Shown here piece by piece: positions 1 through 5,756 of a stretch of DNA of 7,834 nt. The notes below the pieces were generated by a model. That model saw only the letters and a list, made by a program, of their open reading frames with translations, did not search any database and had not been told where the DNA came from. The stretch comes from Rhizobium sp. Q54 (GTDB lineage Bacteria; Pseudomonadota; Alphaproteobacteria; Rickettsiales; UBA1997): NCBI GenBank assembly GCA_945865855.1, contig CAMBES010000063.1, positions 1 through 7,834 of the forward strand, given 5' to 3'. Every line of letters starts with the position of its first letter. Positions within the stretch are counted from its first letter, which is position 1. A program made the translations under genes and the position numbers.

Positions 1-1
1 C

Positions 2-157
2 TACAGTAGTTTCGTGATGTTAATGCTTTTGCTTTTTCTGAAAAATGAAAACTTAAACGAGATGCTAATGTTTATGGTCAGCATTCTTATGATTTTCTCG
101 ATTAATCTTCTGATCGGGATTGGAATTGTGAAAAATATCAGTGAATCCAAAAAGTAG
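2..157 (+). CDS. C-terminal end of an unidentified membrane protein (5' truncated by window edge)
   Basis: The frame is open from the window edge to a TAG at 155-157 and gives 51 residues. The fragment is very hydrophobic: a partial membrane segment at about residues 3-13 (VMLMLLLFL), a short polar loop (KNENLNE), a second segment of about 22 residues (from MLMFMVSIL to IGIGIV), and a short basic tail ending in SESKK. Two helices close together with a small loop suggest the end of a small or multi-pass inner-membrane protein. Because an MnhE-like subunit follows on the same strand 307 bp later, another hydrophobic Mrp/Mnh antiporter subunit is conceivable, but I see no motif that shows it, and a hairpin and an opposite-strand ORF lie between. 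A start at the ATG at 17 is possible in principle, but the frame continues upstream, so I treat it as partial. No function is assigned. Confidence 0.6.
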   Translation, partial: YSSFVMLMLLLFLKNENLNEMLMFMVSILMIFSINLLIGIGIVKNISESKK

Positions 158-218
158 ATCTAAGACTACGCGTAATATTTGAACTTAAAGACCTCGAGAA
201 CTATCGAAACTTGGAAAT

Positions 219-263
219 TGCTCGTAATCCCTGAATTAAGGCCTGATTCAGGGATTACGAGCA
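219..263. repeat. Perfect 18-bp inverted repeat (hairpin) between convergent genes
   Basis: The arms at 219-236 and 246-263 are exact reverse complements (TGCTCGTAATCCCTGAAT and its complement), with a 9-nt loop that contains AAGGCCT. The hairpin lies between the stop of the upstream membrane-protein gene (157, +) and the stop of the small ORF (277, -), which is where a bidirectional terminator would be expected. Neither strand has a U-tract directly after the stem, so it is not a textbook intrinsic terminator. The perfect arms and short loop would equally fit a dispersed palindromic (REP- or RPE-like) element. The sequence alone does not decide between these. Confidence 0.75.
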
Positions 264-276
264 GAAAGCGAGAGAA

Positions 277-423
277 TTAATTTCTTTTTCTCAGCTCTTC
301 CATCAACTTCTTTCTAAGCTCGATGGTGTGAGTTTCGATTTTATCAAGAAGGCTAAGGATCTGCTGAGCTTCTACAGAAATTTGATCGAGTTCTTTTTCT
401 TTGAGGACTGGTTGAGTTTTCAT
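277..423 (-). CDS. Small hypothetical protein, 48 aa, helical/coiled-coil
   Basis: An ATG at 423 opens a 48-codon frame that ends with TAA at 279-277. The product is highly charged and almost free of helix breakers after Pro5. Leu/Ile spacing such as EAQQILSLLDKIETHTIELR, followed by a basic end (KKLMEELRKRN), predicts one long amphipathic helix able to form a coiled coil. There is no signal peptide or membrane segment. The frame could extend to an ATG at 519, but that would overlap the start of mnhE on the other strand and add a basic, unrelated-looking N-terminus, so the ATG at 423 is preferred. It is divergent from mnhE with 40 bp between the two starts, which must then hold both promoters; no clear Shine-Dalgarno sequence is visible. 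I do not recognise a family. The coding call rests on residue composition and position, and a chance ORF remains possible. Confidence 0.45.
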   Translation of the reverse strand: MKTQPVLKEKELDQISVEAQQILSLLDKIETHTIELRKKLMEELRKRN

Positions 424-463
424 GACTAAATTTATTTGAGTTAAGCAACCTAAAGATCCAGCA

Positions 464-955
464 ATGCTAAATATTTTCAATTTATTTTTATTTCTTCTTC
501 TGCTTTGGGCAATGTTCATGCTTGCCGCTGGGCATTTGACTTGGCTTTATCTCATGTATGGAATGATTGCTTCTACCTTAGTGTCGCTTGTATCGATGCG
601 ATTAAAGTTGGTCGAAAAAAATAGCGAATTGCTTTACTTAAGTCTCGGTTTTTATCGACATTTTTTTATGATTTTTGTTAATAATTTTTTGAGCTCGTTG
701 TTTTTAATCATGAATCTTGCCTTCAGAAAAAAGGATCTTCACCCAACGCTACATCGAATCAAACTTCGCGCAAATCTTCGCTTCAATCCTGCACTTTTGA
801 TGGCGAGTTTAAACATGAGTACTGGGGTCTTCTGTGTTGGCGTGAAAGAAAATGAAATACTGATTCACGCCATCGATCCTTCTTACTTCAAAAAATGCGA
901 TTTTCAAAAAATCTGCCTAAATCTGCGCAACATCAATGACGATAATCTCATCTAA
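464..955 (+). CDS. mnhE: Na+/H+ antiporter subunit MnhE/MrpE-like membrane protein
   Basis: This 163-residue protein has the layout and usual length (about 160 aa) of the MnhE/MrpE/PhaE family (PF01899). It has an N-terminal membrane helix (about residues 3-21, with the Trp15 region LLLLWAMFML), a second helix (about 25-45), a long hydrophobic stretch at about 58-86, then a C-terminal cytosolic domain. In that domain ASLNMSTGVFCVGVKENEILIHAID (residues 114-138) corresponds to the family's 'anlitlTPGT...LlVHvLD' core, with STG in place of the usual PGT. In Mrp complexes this subunit helps assemble the multi-subunit Na+(K+)/H+ antiporter of the inner membrane. No other Mrp subunit is recognisable in the window, so its partners, if any, are elsewhere or upstream. 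The start at 464 places the first helix correctly; the upstream AAAG is only a weak ribosome site. The last 20 bp overlap ligA. The family call is fairly firm; the ion specificity is unknown. Confidence 0.8.
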   Translation: MLNIFNLFLFLLLLWAMFMLAAGHLTWLYLMYGMIASTLVSLVSMRLKLVEKNSELLYLSLGFYRHFFMIFVNNFLSSLFLIMNLAFRKKDLHPTLHRIKLRANLRFNPALLMASLNMSTGVFCVGVKENEILIHAIDPSYFKKCDFQKICLNLRNINDDNLI

Positions 956-2999
956 AATCACCGCACTCAAAGCTGAAATAGCAAAACATGACTTGGCTTA
1001 CCACACTTTGGATGCGCCAATTATTTCCGACGCAAAATATGATGAATTGCGTCGCGAGCTCGAAAAATATCACGAGGAATTTCCAGAATTTTTTGCCGAA
1101 GATGATGACTCGGTCGGTGGAAAAACTTTAGAGATTTTTTCAAAAGTAAAACACAGCAAGCCAATGCTTTCACTAGCTAACGGCTTTTCGGGTGAAGATA
1201 TCGAGGATTTTATTTTGCGTGTAAATCGTTTTTTAGGTGAAGAAATTTTGGATTTTTTCTGCGAAACAAAAATTGACGGACTCTCTTTTTCAGCGCGTTT
1301 CGAAAATGGAAAATTTCTACGAGCAGCAACGCGTGGCGATGGTTTTTTTGGTGAGGACGTAACCGAAAATCTAAAAACAATTTTTGGATTTCCTCAGGAA
1401 TTACGCGGAGAAAATTTACCAAAAATTTTTGAAATTCGCGGTGAAATATACATGAGCAAAGAAGATTTTGCTGCGCTTAATTCTCGTCAAGAAGAGCAGG
1501 GCGGAAAGATTTTTGCTAACCCGCGCAACGCAGCAGCTGGCTCTTTGCGCCAACTTGATTCAAGCGTCACCGCTTCACGTAAATTGAGTTACTTCGTCTA
1601 CTCTCTCGGCGAAGTTTCGCCTAACTTTTTTTGTAATTCACAAGCTGAATTACACCAAAAATTGCAGGCATTCGGATTTCAAACTGAACCACATTCCAAG
1701 CTGTGTCACAGCATAGATGAAATTCTTGAGCTTTACCAAAAAATTGCCGATTACCGCTACGAACTTTCTTACGACATCGACGGCATGGTTTACAAAGTGA
1801 ACGAGTTTGCTCTTCAGGAAAGGCTTGGATTTGTCGCGCGCTCCCCACGCTTTGCTATTGCCCACAAATTTCCGGCAGAAAAAGCAAAAACAGAAATAGA
1901 AAATATTTTAATTCAAATCGGCAGAACGGGTGCGCTCACCCCAGTTGCGATTTTGAAGCCGGTGAATATCGGTGGAGTTGTTGTTTCGCGCGCGACTCTG
2001 CACAACCAAGACGAAATTGCGCGCAAGGATGCTCGTATTGGCGATGTTGTCGTGATTCAACGAGCGGGAGATGTTATTCCGCAAGTTCTCGAAGTTGATT
2101 TGAGTAAAAGAAAATTCGACGCCAAAAATTTTATTTTTCCAAAAAATTGCCCAGTTTGCGGATCTGAAATTGTGAAGAATGAAGAGGATGTTGTGCTACG
2201 ATGCTCCGGAGGCTTGTCTTGTGAAGCGCAACTTAAAGAAACGCTAAAGCATTTTGTTTCAAAGGATGCTTTTGACATCGTGGGATTAGGTAAAAAGCAG
2301 ATCGAGAAATTTTTTCTTGAAGGCAGAATCAAAAATTTTGCTGAGATTTTTACTCTCGAAGAGCGAGAAAAAACTGCCGAAAATCCACTACGTACAAAAT
2401 TAGGATGGGGCGAAAAATCTATCGAAAATCTCTTCTTCGCGATCAAACAAAAACGCACAATTCCGCTCGAGAAATTAATTTACGCCATCGGCATTAGGCA
2501 TGTTGGCGAAAGCACGGCCAAGTTGCTTGCTCAGCATTTTAAATCTTTCAGAAATTTTCTCGATGTCATGCTGAGATTGTCGAAGCATGAGGAAATTATC
2601 CTTCGACAAACTCAGAGTGATTACTCTGAACTCGTTTCAATTGATGGATTGGGAGAAAAAATGGTCGAAGCAATTCTTGATTATTTTCGTGACGAACGAA
2701 ATTTAAAAATGCTTCTCGACCTAGAAAAACAGCTGCAAGTTGAAGATGCGAAACAAATTAATTCTAACTCGAAACTCGCTGGAAAATCAGTAATTTTTAC
2801 TGGCACTCTTGAGAAAATGACGCGTGCAGAAGCAAAGAAAAAAGCAGAAGATTTGGGGATGAAAGTTGTCGGATCCATTTCAAGCAAAACTGATTTTGTC
2901 GTTGCTGGATCTGAAGCTGGATCGAAATTAAAAAAAGCCGCAGAGCTAAATTTAAAAGTTTTGAACGAAGATGAGTGGTTGGAACTTTTTTTGTCTTAA
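936..2999 (+). CDS. ligA: NAD-dependent DNA ligase LigA (with in-frame repeat insertion)
   Basis: LigA seals nicks in duplex DNA during replication and repair, using NAD+ as adenylate donor. The 687-residue protein shows every domain. Domain Ia has Tyr22, His23, Asp32, Tyr35 and Asp36, which bind NMN in the family. The adenylation domain has the nucleophile Lys112 in TKIDG, plus RGDG (133-136), the EIRGE motif (166-170) and YDIDGMVYKV (279-288). The OB-fold follows, then a four-Cys zinc finger (Cys405, 408, 423, 429), helix-hairpin-helix repeats (about 440-585) and a BRCT domain (about 613-687). Numbering follows E. coli LigA (671 aa) with a constant offset of -3 up to the zinc finger. The extra length appears between RHVGESTAKLLAQHF and IDGLGEKMVEAI, where about 19 codons form a palindromic repeat (separate entry). 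The start at 936 lies inside the end of mnhE and has no clear Shine-Dalgarno, which suggests coupled translation. No catalytic residue is missing, so the enzyme is probably active. Confidence 0.98.
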   Translation: MTIISSKITALKAEIAKHDLAYHTLDAPIISDAKYDELRRELEKYHEEFPEFFAEDDDSVGGKTLEIFSKVKHSKPMLSLANGFSGEDIEDFILRVNRFLGEEILDFFCETKIDGLSFSARFENGKFLRAATRGDGFFGEDVTENLKTIFGFPQELRGENLPKIFEIRGEIYMSKEDFAALNSRQEEQGGKIFANPRNAAAGSLRQLDSSVTASRKLSYFVYSLGEVSPNFFCNSQAELHQKLQAFGFQTEPHSKLCHSIDEILELYQKIADYRYELSYDIDGMVYKVNEFALQERLGFVARSPRFAIAHKFPAEKAKTEIENILIQIGRTGALTPVAILKPVNIGGVVVSRATLHNQDEIARKDARIGDVVVIQRAGDVIPQVLEVDLSKRKFDAKNFIFPKNCPVCGSEIVKNEEDVVLRCSGGLSCEAQLKETLKHFVSKDAFDIVGLGKKQIEKFFLEGRIKNFAEIFTLEEREKTAENPLRTKLGWGEKSIENLFFAIKQKRTIPLEKLIYAIGIRHVGESTAKLLAQHFKSFRNFLDVMLRLSKHEEIILRQTQSDYSELVSIDGLGEKMVEAILDYFRDERNLKMLLDLEKQLQVEDAKQINSNSKLAGKSVIFTGTLEKMTRAEAKKKAEDLGMKVVGSISSKTDFVVAGSEAGSKLKKAAELNLKVLNEDEWLELFLS
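2565..2621. repeat. Palindromic repeat inserted in frame in ligA
   Basis: The arms CTGAGATTGTCGAAG (2571-2585) and CTTCGACAAACTCAG (2601-2615) are reverse complements with one mismatch, around a 15-nt loop. The pairing extends outward, imperfectly and with wobbles, to 2565-2621. This is 57 bp, or exactly 19 codons, encoding residues 544-562 of LigA (VMLRLSKHEEIILRQTQSD then Y after residue 562). The core resembles the dispersed CTGAGCTTGTCGAAG-type palindrome seen in many bacterial genomes, usually between genes. It lies between two helix-hairpin-helix motifs, at a point where the family linker is roughly 16-19 residues shorter, and it keeps the frame and avoids stops. This matches the behaviour described for Rickettsia palindromic elements inside genes. 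Identity with any named RPE family cannot be claimed without a search. Confidence 0.8.
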
Positions 3000-3041
3000 G
3001 TCTCCCAATATCATCTCTGCGCATCTGAAAAAACAGAAAGC

Positions 3042-3773
3042 TTACCTTACAAATACAAAATTGATTTCATCTGACATCTCTTTTGCAAATTGATAGTTTT
3101 CGCTTTGAAATTTTTTTAACTCCTGCGGGTTGGTGATTTTATTTTTGATGATGAAGTTAGCCATCAGTCCGCGCGCTTTTTTGGCGTAGATTCCGATGGT
3201 TTTGTAGCTGCCATTTTTATTCTCTTTGAAAGTGATATTGATGATTTTGGCAGAGATTTTTTTAGGATTTATGACGGAGAAATATTCTTCTGAGGCTAAG
3301 TTGATAAGGTGCTTAGATCCTTCTGAATCAAGGTGTTGAGAGATTTTATCGCTCCAGAATTTGTAAAGATTTAAATTTGTGCCCATCTCCAAGCGGTAGG
3401 GTTGTATTAAATCTAGTGGGCGAAGAACGCCGTAAAATCCGGACAAAATTCGTAAAGTTTTTTGCGCGAAATTTAAATCTTCCGAGGTGAATTTTTCTGC
3501 TTCGATTGGTTTGTAAACGTCGCCATCAAATGCCAGAAGTGCTTGCTTAGAATTTTTTAAATCAAAATTTTCGGAGAAATTTTGAAATCTTTGATGATTA
3601 AGTTCAGCGAGATTTTTACTAATCCTCATTAATTTTTCTAAATCTGTAACAGAAAATTTTTTAAGTTGAACAGCGAGAATTTTTGTTTCTGCGATGAAGT
3701 GAGGAAGAGTAAAACCTGCGTGGTGAGAAGGTTCGTAATTAAGAGATTTTGCTGGCGAGAGTAGTGTAAGCAT
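3042..3773 (-). CDS. yaaA: Peroxide stress protein YaaA (DUF328/UPF0246)
   Basis: The 243-residue protein matches E. coli YaaA closely along its whole length. It has the N-terminal SPAKSLNYE block (residues 6-14), LMRISKNLAELN (48-59), AFDGDVYKPIEAE (81-93), the long core LSGFYGVLRPLDLIQPYRLE (110-129), INLASEEYF (157-165) and YAKKARGLM (196-204). In E. coli, YaaA is induced by OxyR and protects DNA under hydrogen peroxide by limiting free intracellular iron; the protein has also been reported to bind DNA. I chose the ATG at 3773 because it aligns exactly with the E. coli N-terminus (MLTLLSPAK against MLILISPAK) and overlaps the permease stop as TGATG; a TTG one codon upstream is less likely. 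Transcription therefore probably comes from the permease promoter. The gene ends 42 bp from the convergent ligA stop, and I see no clear terminator in that gap. Family assignment is secure; its role here is inferred. Confidence 0.95.
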   Translation of the reverse strand: MLTLLSPAKSLNYEPSHHAGFTLPHFIAETKILAVQLKKFSVTDLEKLMRISKNLAELNHQRFQNFSENFDLKNSKQALLAFDGDVYKPIEAEKFTSEDLNFAQKTLRILSGFYGVLRPLDLIQPYRLEMGTNLNLYKFWSDKISQHLDSEGSKHLINLASEEYFSVINPKKISAKIINITFKENKNGSYKTIGIYAKKARGLMANFIIKNKITNPQELKKFQSENYQFAKEMSDEINFVFVR

Positions 3774-5311
3774 CAAGAGGCGCTCTCAGTTGCAACTCTT
3801 TTTAAGTTGTCTCCAATTTCTTTTTTACTAGATTTTTGCTTAACGAAAACACTGCAAGAGAAGTAAGAAATGGCGATGATGAGAGCGTTGTCGATCGGGA
3901 AAGAAATCTTTCCGCTCTGGTGCAAATATTTAACAAAAACTATAGCTAGTAAATATCCGATTACGAAAAAATTTGACTTTAGGGCAGGAAATAAATTCTC
4001 CTTTTTCTCAGTGAATAAATTGTAACCGACAACCAAAGCTGTGGTTAGAGTGGTTAGGTAGATTAGGTTATTAATGCCTGACCAGTAGATCAAAAGGCTG
4101 CAGCAAGCGAATCCGACGTAACCTACCAGTTTATAGGCGATCACTTTGAATGGGCGGTTCAAGTTGGGAAATTCTTGGCGCAAAACAATCAAGGCAACTG
4201 GGCCGGCTACGTAAGAAAAAACTACGACCGAAGATAAGAAATCTACCAATTGCGACCAAGTTGGAAAAGGCAGCAGGAAGCAAGCGCCAACTGCGGCATT
4301 AAGCCACAAGCAGGAAGATGGAGAGGAGAATTTGTTTAATTTGTTTAAGAAGCTTTTTGGAAAAAAATCTTTCGACAATCCGAGTAAAATTCTTGAAGTA
4401 GCTGCGGTGTAAACATTCGCAGTACCAAGTGGAGCAAGCACTGCATCGATAAAAAGCACGTTAACTAAAATGTGAATTCCAAATAAAGCAGTGATTCCAA
4501 GCAGCGGTGCGGCAGAGCCAAGAGCTAGATGTTTGTCGCCCAAGCAGGTGATGTAAATTACTGAAAGTGAGGCGTATAAAATTAATCCGACCAGGATTGG
4601 GGCAAAGAGAGAGTAGGGCAGAGCTTTCTTCGGATTTTTGGTACTGTTTGCTAATATTAATCCATTTTGAAAACCGGTGAAGGCAAAGGCCAGGCCGCTT
4701 CCAGTGATCGCAAGAAGCACTGATTCAAAAGAAAACTCGTGATTGAGATTGGCGAAATTAACATTTTCCCAGCTGCCGAACATGATGATCAGCATCCAAG
4801 CAATGACGATTGGCACTAAAATTTTCCAGACACTTACTGCCGAATTAACGCGGGCGACGTTTTTGAGAAGGAAGCAGTTGAACCAGGTTAGAAGGACAAT
4901 CAATCCCAGAGAAACTAAAAGTCCGAATTTACTCAAAGTTGTGCCGGCCTCGGTTTGGACCACTAAATCTTTGAGCCAGAAACTTAAGTATTGCATCGCC
5001 GATTGTACCTCGAGAGGCAAGTAAACTACGTAAGTCAGCCATCCTAAAGTTACGAAGACGAATGAAATTGTTCGATTGTGAGTAATGCCGATGAAGCGCG
5101 AAAGTCCGCCAACAATTGGCGCAACGGTTGTAACCTCGGCGAAAGCGAGGCCGATGATTAGAGTTAAAATTGCGATGATTAGCCAAGAAAGAAGCACGCC
5201 AACACCGGCCGTTTGAAAACCGTAATAAGGAGAAAATAGCCAACCGCAACCAATCATTCCGCCGGTAGACATCAGCATTAATTGCAAGGTGCTCAGTTTG
5301 TTATTTTTCAT
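3773..5311 (-). CDS. APC-superfamily amino-acid permease, AspP (YveA)-like
   Basis: This 512-residue integral membrane protein has about 12-14 predicted helices, roughly at 10-30, 36-60, 82-103, 129-150, 160-180, 197-220, 234-256, 275-297, 335-350, 353-377, 393-411, 414-433, 446-463 and 474-490. The first helix has the glycine-rich break typical of APC transporters (STGGMIGCGWLF, 15-26), and helix 6 has TGSGLAFAFTGFQNGL (203-218) followed by NSTKNPKKALP, another APC hallmark. The pattern GxxWLF, PLGTANVYTAATSR (294-307), LPFPTW (347-352) and LNRPF (384-388) is close to the Bacillus subtilis aspartate:proton symporter YveA/AspP as I recall it. Proton-coupled uptake of an amino acid, possibly aspartate, is therefore the best guess; the substrate is not proven by sequence. 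Its stop overlaps the yaaA start (TGATG). The start at 5311 puts helix 1 at the expected place, but has no obvious Shine-Dalgarno. Confidence 0.88.
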   Translation of the reverse strand: MKNNKLSTLQLMLMSTGGMIGCGWLFSPYYGFQTAGVGVLLSWLIIAILTLIIGLAFAEVTTVAPIVGGLSRFIGITHNRTISFVFVTLGWLTYVVYLPLEVQSAMQYLSFWLKDLVVQTEAGTTLSKFGLLVSLGLIVLLTWFNCFLLKNVARVNSAVSVWKILVPIVIAWMLIIMFGSWENVNFANLNHEFSFESVLLAITGSGLAFAFTGFQNGLILANSTKNPKKALPYSLFAPILVGLILYASLSVIYITCLGDKHLALGSAAPLLGITALFGIHILVNVLFIDAVLAPLGTANVYTAATSRILLGLSKDFFPKSFLNKLNKFSSPSSCLWLNAAVGACFLLPFPTWSQLVDFLSSVVVFSYVAGPVALIVLRQEFPNLNRPFKVIAYKLVGYVGFACCSLLIYWSGINNLIYLTTLTTALVVGYNLFTEKKENLFPALKSNFFVIGYLLAIVFVKYLHQSGKISFPIDNALIIAISYFSCSVFVKQKSSKKEIGDNLKRVATESAS

Positions 5312-5421
5312 GCGCGTAAGTTTTTACGAAGTTGAGATGAGCGGAATCTTTTGAAGAATTTTCGAAGTGCAAATTTTTTCTCGGGAGTTGGCCGAAAGAG
5401 TGTCGAATCGAGATTTTATCT
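5312..5421. other. Permease upstream region, no convincing gene
   Basis: This stretch leads from the permease start to the repeat cluster. A minus-strand frame runs through it (5301-5519, 72 codons), but that frame begins inside the repeats, has a composition unlike a folded protein and ends across the permease ATG, so I do not call it coding. The promoter of the permease-yaaA operon should lie here or in the repeats, but I see no -35/-10 pair good enough to annotate. A weak 5-bp hairpin (CGTAA-GTTT-TTACG, 5315-5328) sits just before the permease start. Confidence 0.5.
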
Positions 5422-5524
5422 GCCGGTTGAGCGAAGTCGAAACCAAGAATAAAGATTGAGCGAAGTCGAAGCCAAGAATAAATGGCGCAGGTCTTTTCTT
5501 TGGTTTCGACTTCGCTCAACCGGC
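5422..5524. repeat. Inverted repeat with perfect 25-bp arms (TTGAGCGAAGTCGAA type)
   Basis: The arms at 5422-5446 (beginning GCCGGTTGAGCGAAGTCGAA) and 5500-5524 are exact reverse complements, 53 nt apart. A further copy of the core lies between them (separate entry). The element sits between the terminator of the ABC unit and the start of the permease gene, so it could be in the permease leader. The core TTGAGCGAAGTCGAA belongs to a type of short repeat that is widely scattered in bacterial genomes. It shares TGAG...GTCGAA with the palindrome inside ligA, although the spacing between these blocks differs by one base. No transposase gene or clear target-site duplication is visible. Confidence 0.85.
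5427..5482. repeat. Tandem direct repeat, 2 x 27 bp
   Basis: Positions 5427-5453 and 5456-5482 share 26 of 27 bases (TTGAGCGAAGTCGAA, then A or G, then CCAAGAATAAA), with a 29-bp period. The only difference is A at 5442 against G at 5471. The inverted copy at 5500-5524 can pair with either unit, so two alternative hairpins are possible. With only two units this is not a CRISPR array. Confidence 0.85.
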
Positions 5525-5548
5525 GAAAAGATTAAAATTAACGACAAG

Positions 5549-5584
5549 AAAAAAAAAGGGGGTGGATTTGAGTCCATCCCCCTT
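5549..5584 (-). terminator. Rho-independent terminator of the ABC/FabI-tail unit
   Basis: On the minus strand the sequence AAGGGGGATGGA, a six-base loop, then TCCACCCCCTT forms a GC-rich stem of 11 base pairs with one bulged base, followed at once by a run of nine or more Ts (5557-5549 as A on the plus strand). It lies about 30 bp after the stop of the FabI-tail ORF. On the plus strand the stem is followed by TTAGTTTTTTATTT, so some activity in that direction is possible. It isolates this unit from the permease operon. Confidence 0.9.
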
Positions 5585-5615
5585 AGTTTTTTATTTCGAT
5601 CAAAAATTTATTCGC

Positions 5616-5756
5616 TTACTCGCCGTCTCTGATGATTGAGAGATCAGGAGCATCAGGGGCTTTCATGCCAACAACGTGGTAGCCAGCATCAACGTGAAGA
5701 TTTTTGCCTCCTGAATCTGCCTCAATAAATTTTGAAGGTTTAGTATAAATTTCCAT
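5616..5756 (-). pseudogene. FabI-type enoyl-ACP reductase C-terminal remnant (46-codon ORF)
   Basis: An ATG at 5756 opens a 46-codon frame ending at TAA 5618-5616. Residues 21-46 read HVDAGYHVVGMKAPDAPD then LSIIRDGE. HVDAGYHVVGM is the characteristic C-terminal segment of NADH-dependent enoyl-ACP reductase FabI, which is normally about 260 aa and follows 'TGE' at the end of the Rossmann fold. Nothing upstream encodes the rest of that enzyme; the preceding DNA is the end of the ABC gene, which this ORF overlaps by 17 bp in another frame. Residues 1-20 (MEIYTKPSKFIEADSGGKNL) show no match I recognise. The tail is followed by a strong terminator, as the true end of fabI would be. The simplest reading is a 3' gene fragment left by a rearrangement or insertion; it could still be translated by coupling to the ABC gene. 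It cannot have reductase activity. A short tail of some other protein is the alternative. Confidence 0.65.

Noticed and set aside
2057..2458. Minus-strand 133-codon frame inside ligA
   Set aside because: It is antisense to a fully conserved ligase domain, has no family features, and is a shadow of the real gene.
3000..3041. Possible terminator between convergent ligA and yaaA
   Set aside because: I found no stem longer than a few bases and no T-tract in the 42-bp gap.
4929..5249. Arg/Asn-rich 106-codon minus-strand frame within the permease gene
   Set aside because: It is an out-of-frame reading of the permease membrane segments, with a composition typical of a frame shadow.
5315..5328. Small hairpin CGTAA-GTTT-TTACG before the permease start
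   Set aside because: A stem of only 5 bp is expected by chance in AT-rich DNA, and there is no sign of an operator or attenuator.
5301..5519. Minus-strand 72-codon frame ahead of the permease gene
   Set aside because: Its first third is translated repeat sequence, it shows no recognisable domain, and its stop falls across the permease ATG. It is best explained as a chance frame.
5427..5524. Possible mini CRISPR array
   Set aside because: There are only two direct units with a 2-bp gap between them and one inverted copy. There are no spacers of regular length and no cas genes.
5616..5756. Functional short-chain dehydrogenase
   Set aside because: Only the last 26 residues resemble FabI. The cofactor-binding fold and the catalytic Tyr/Lys region are absent.
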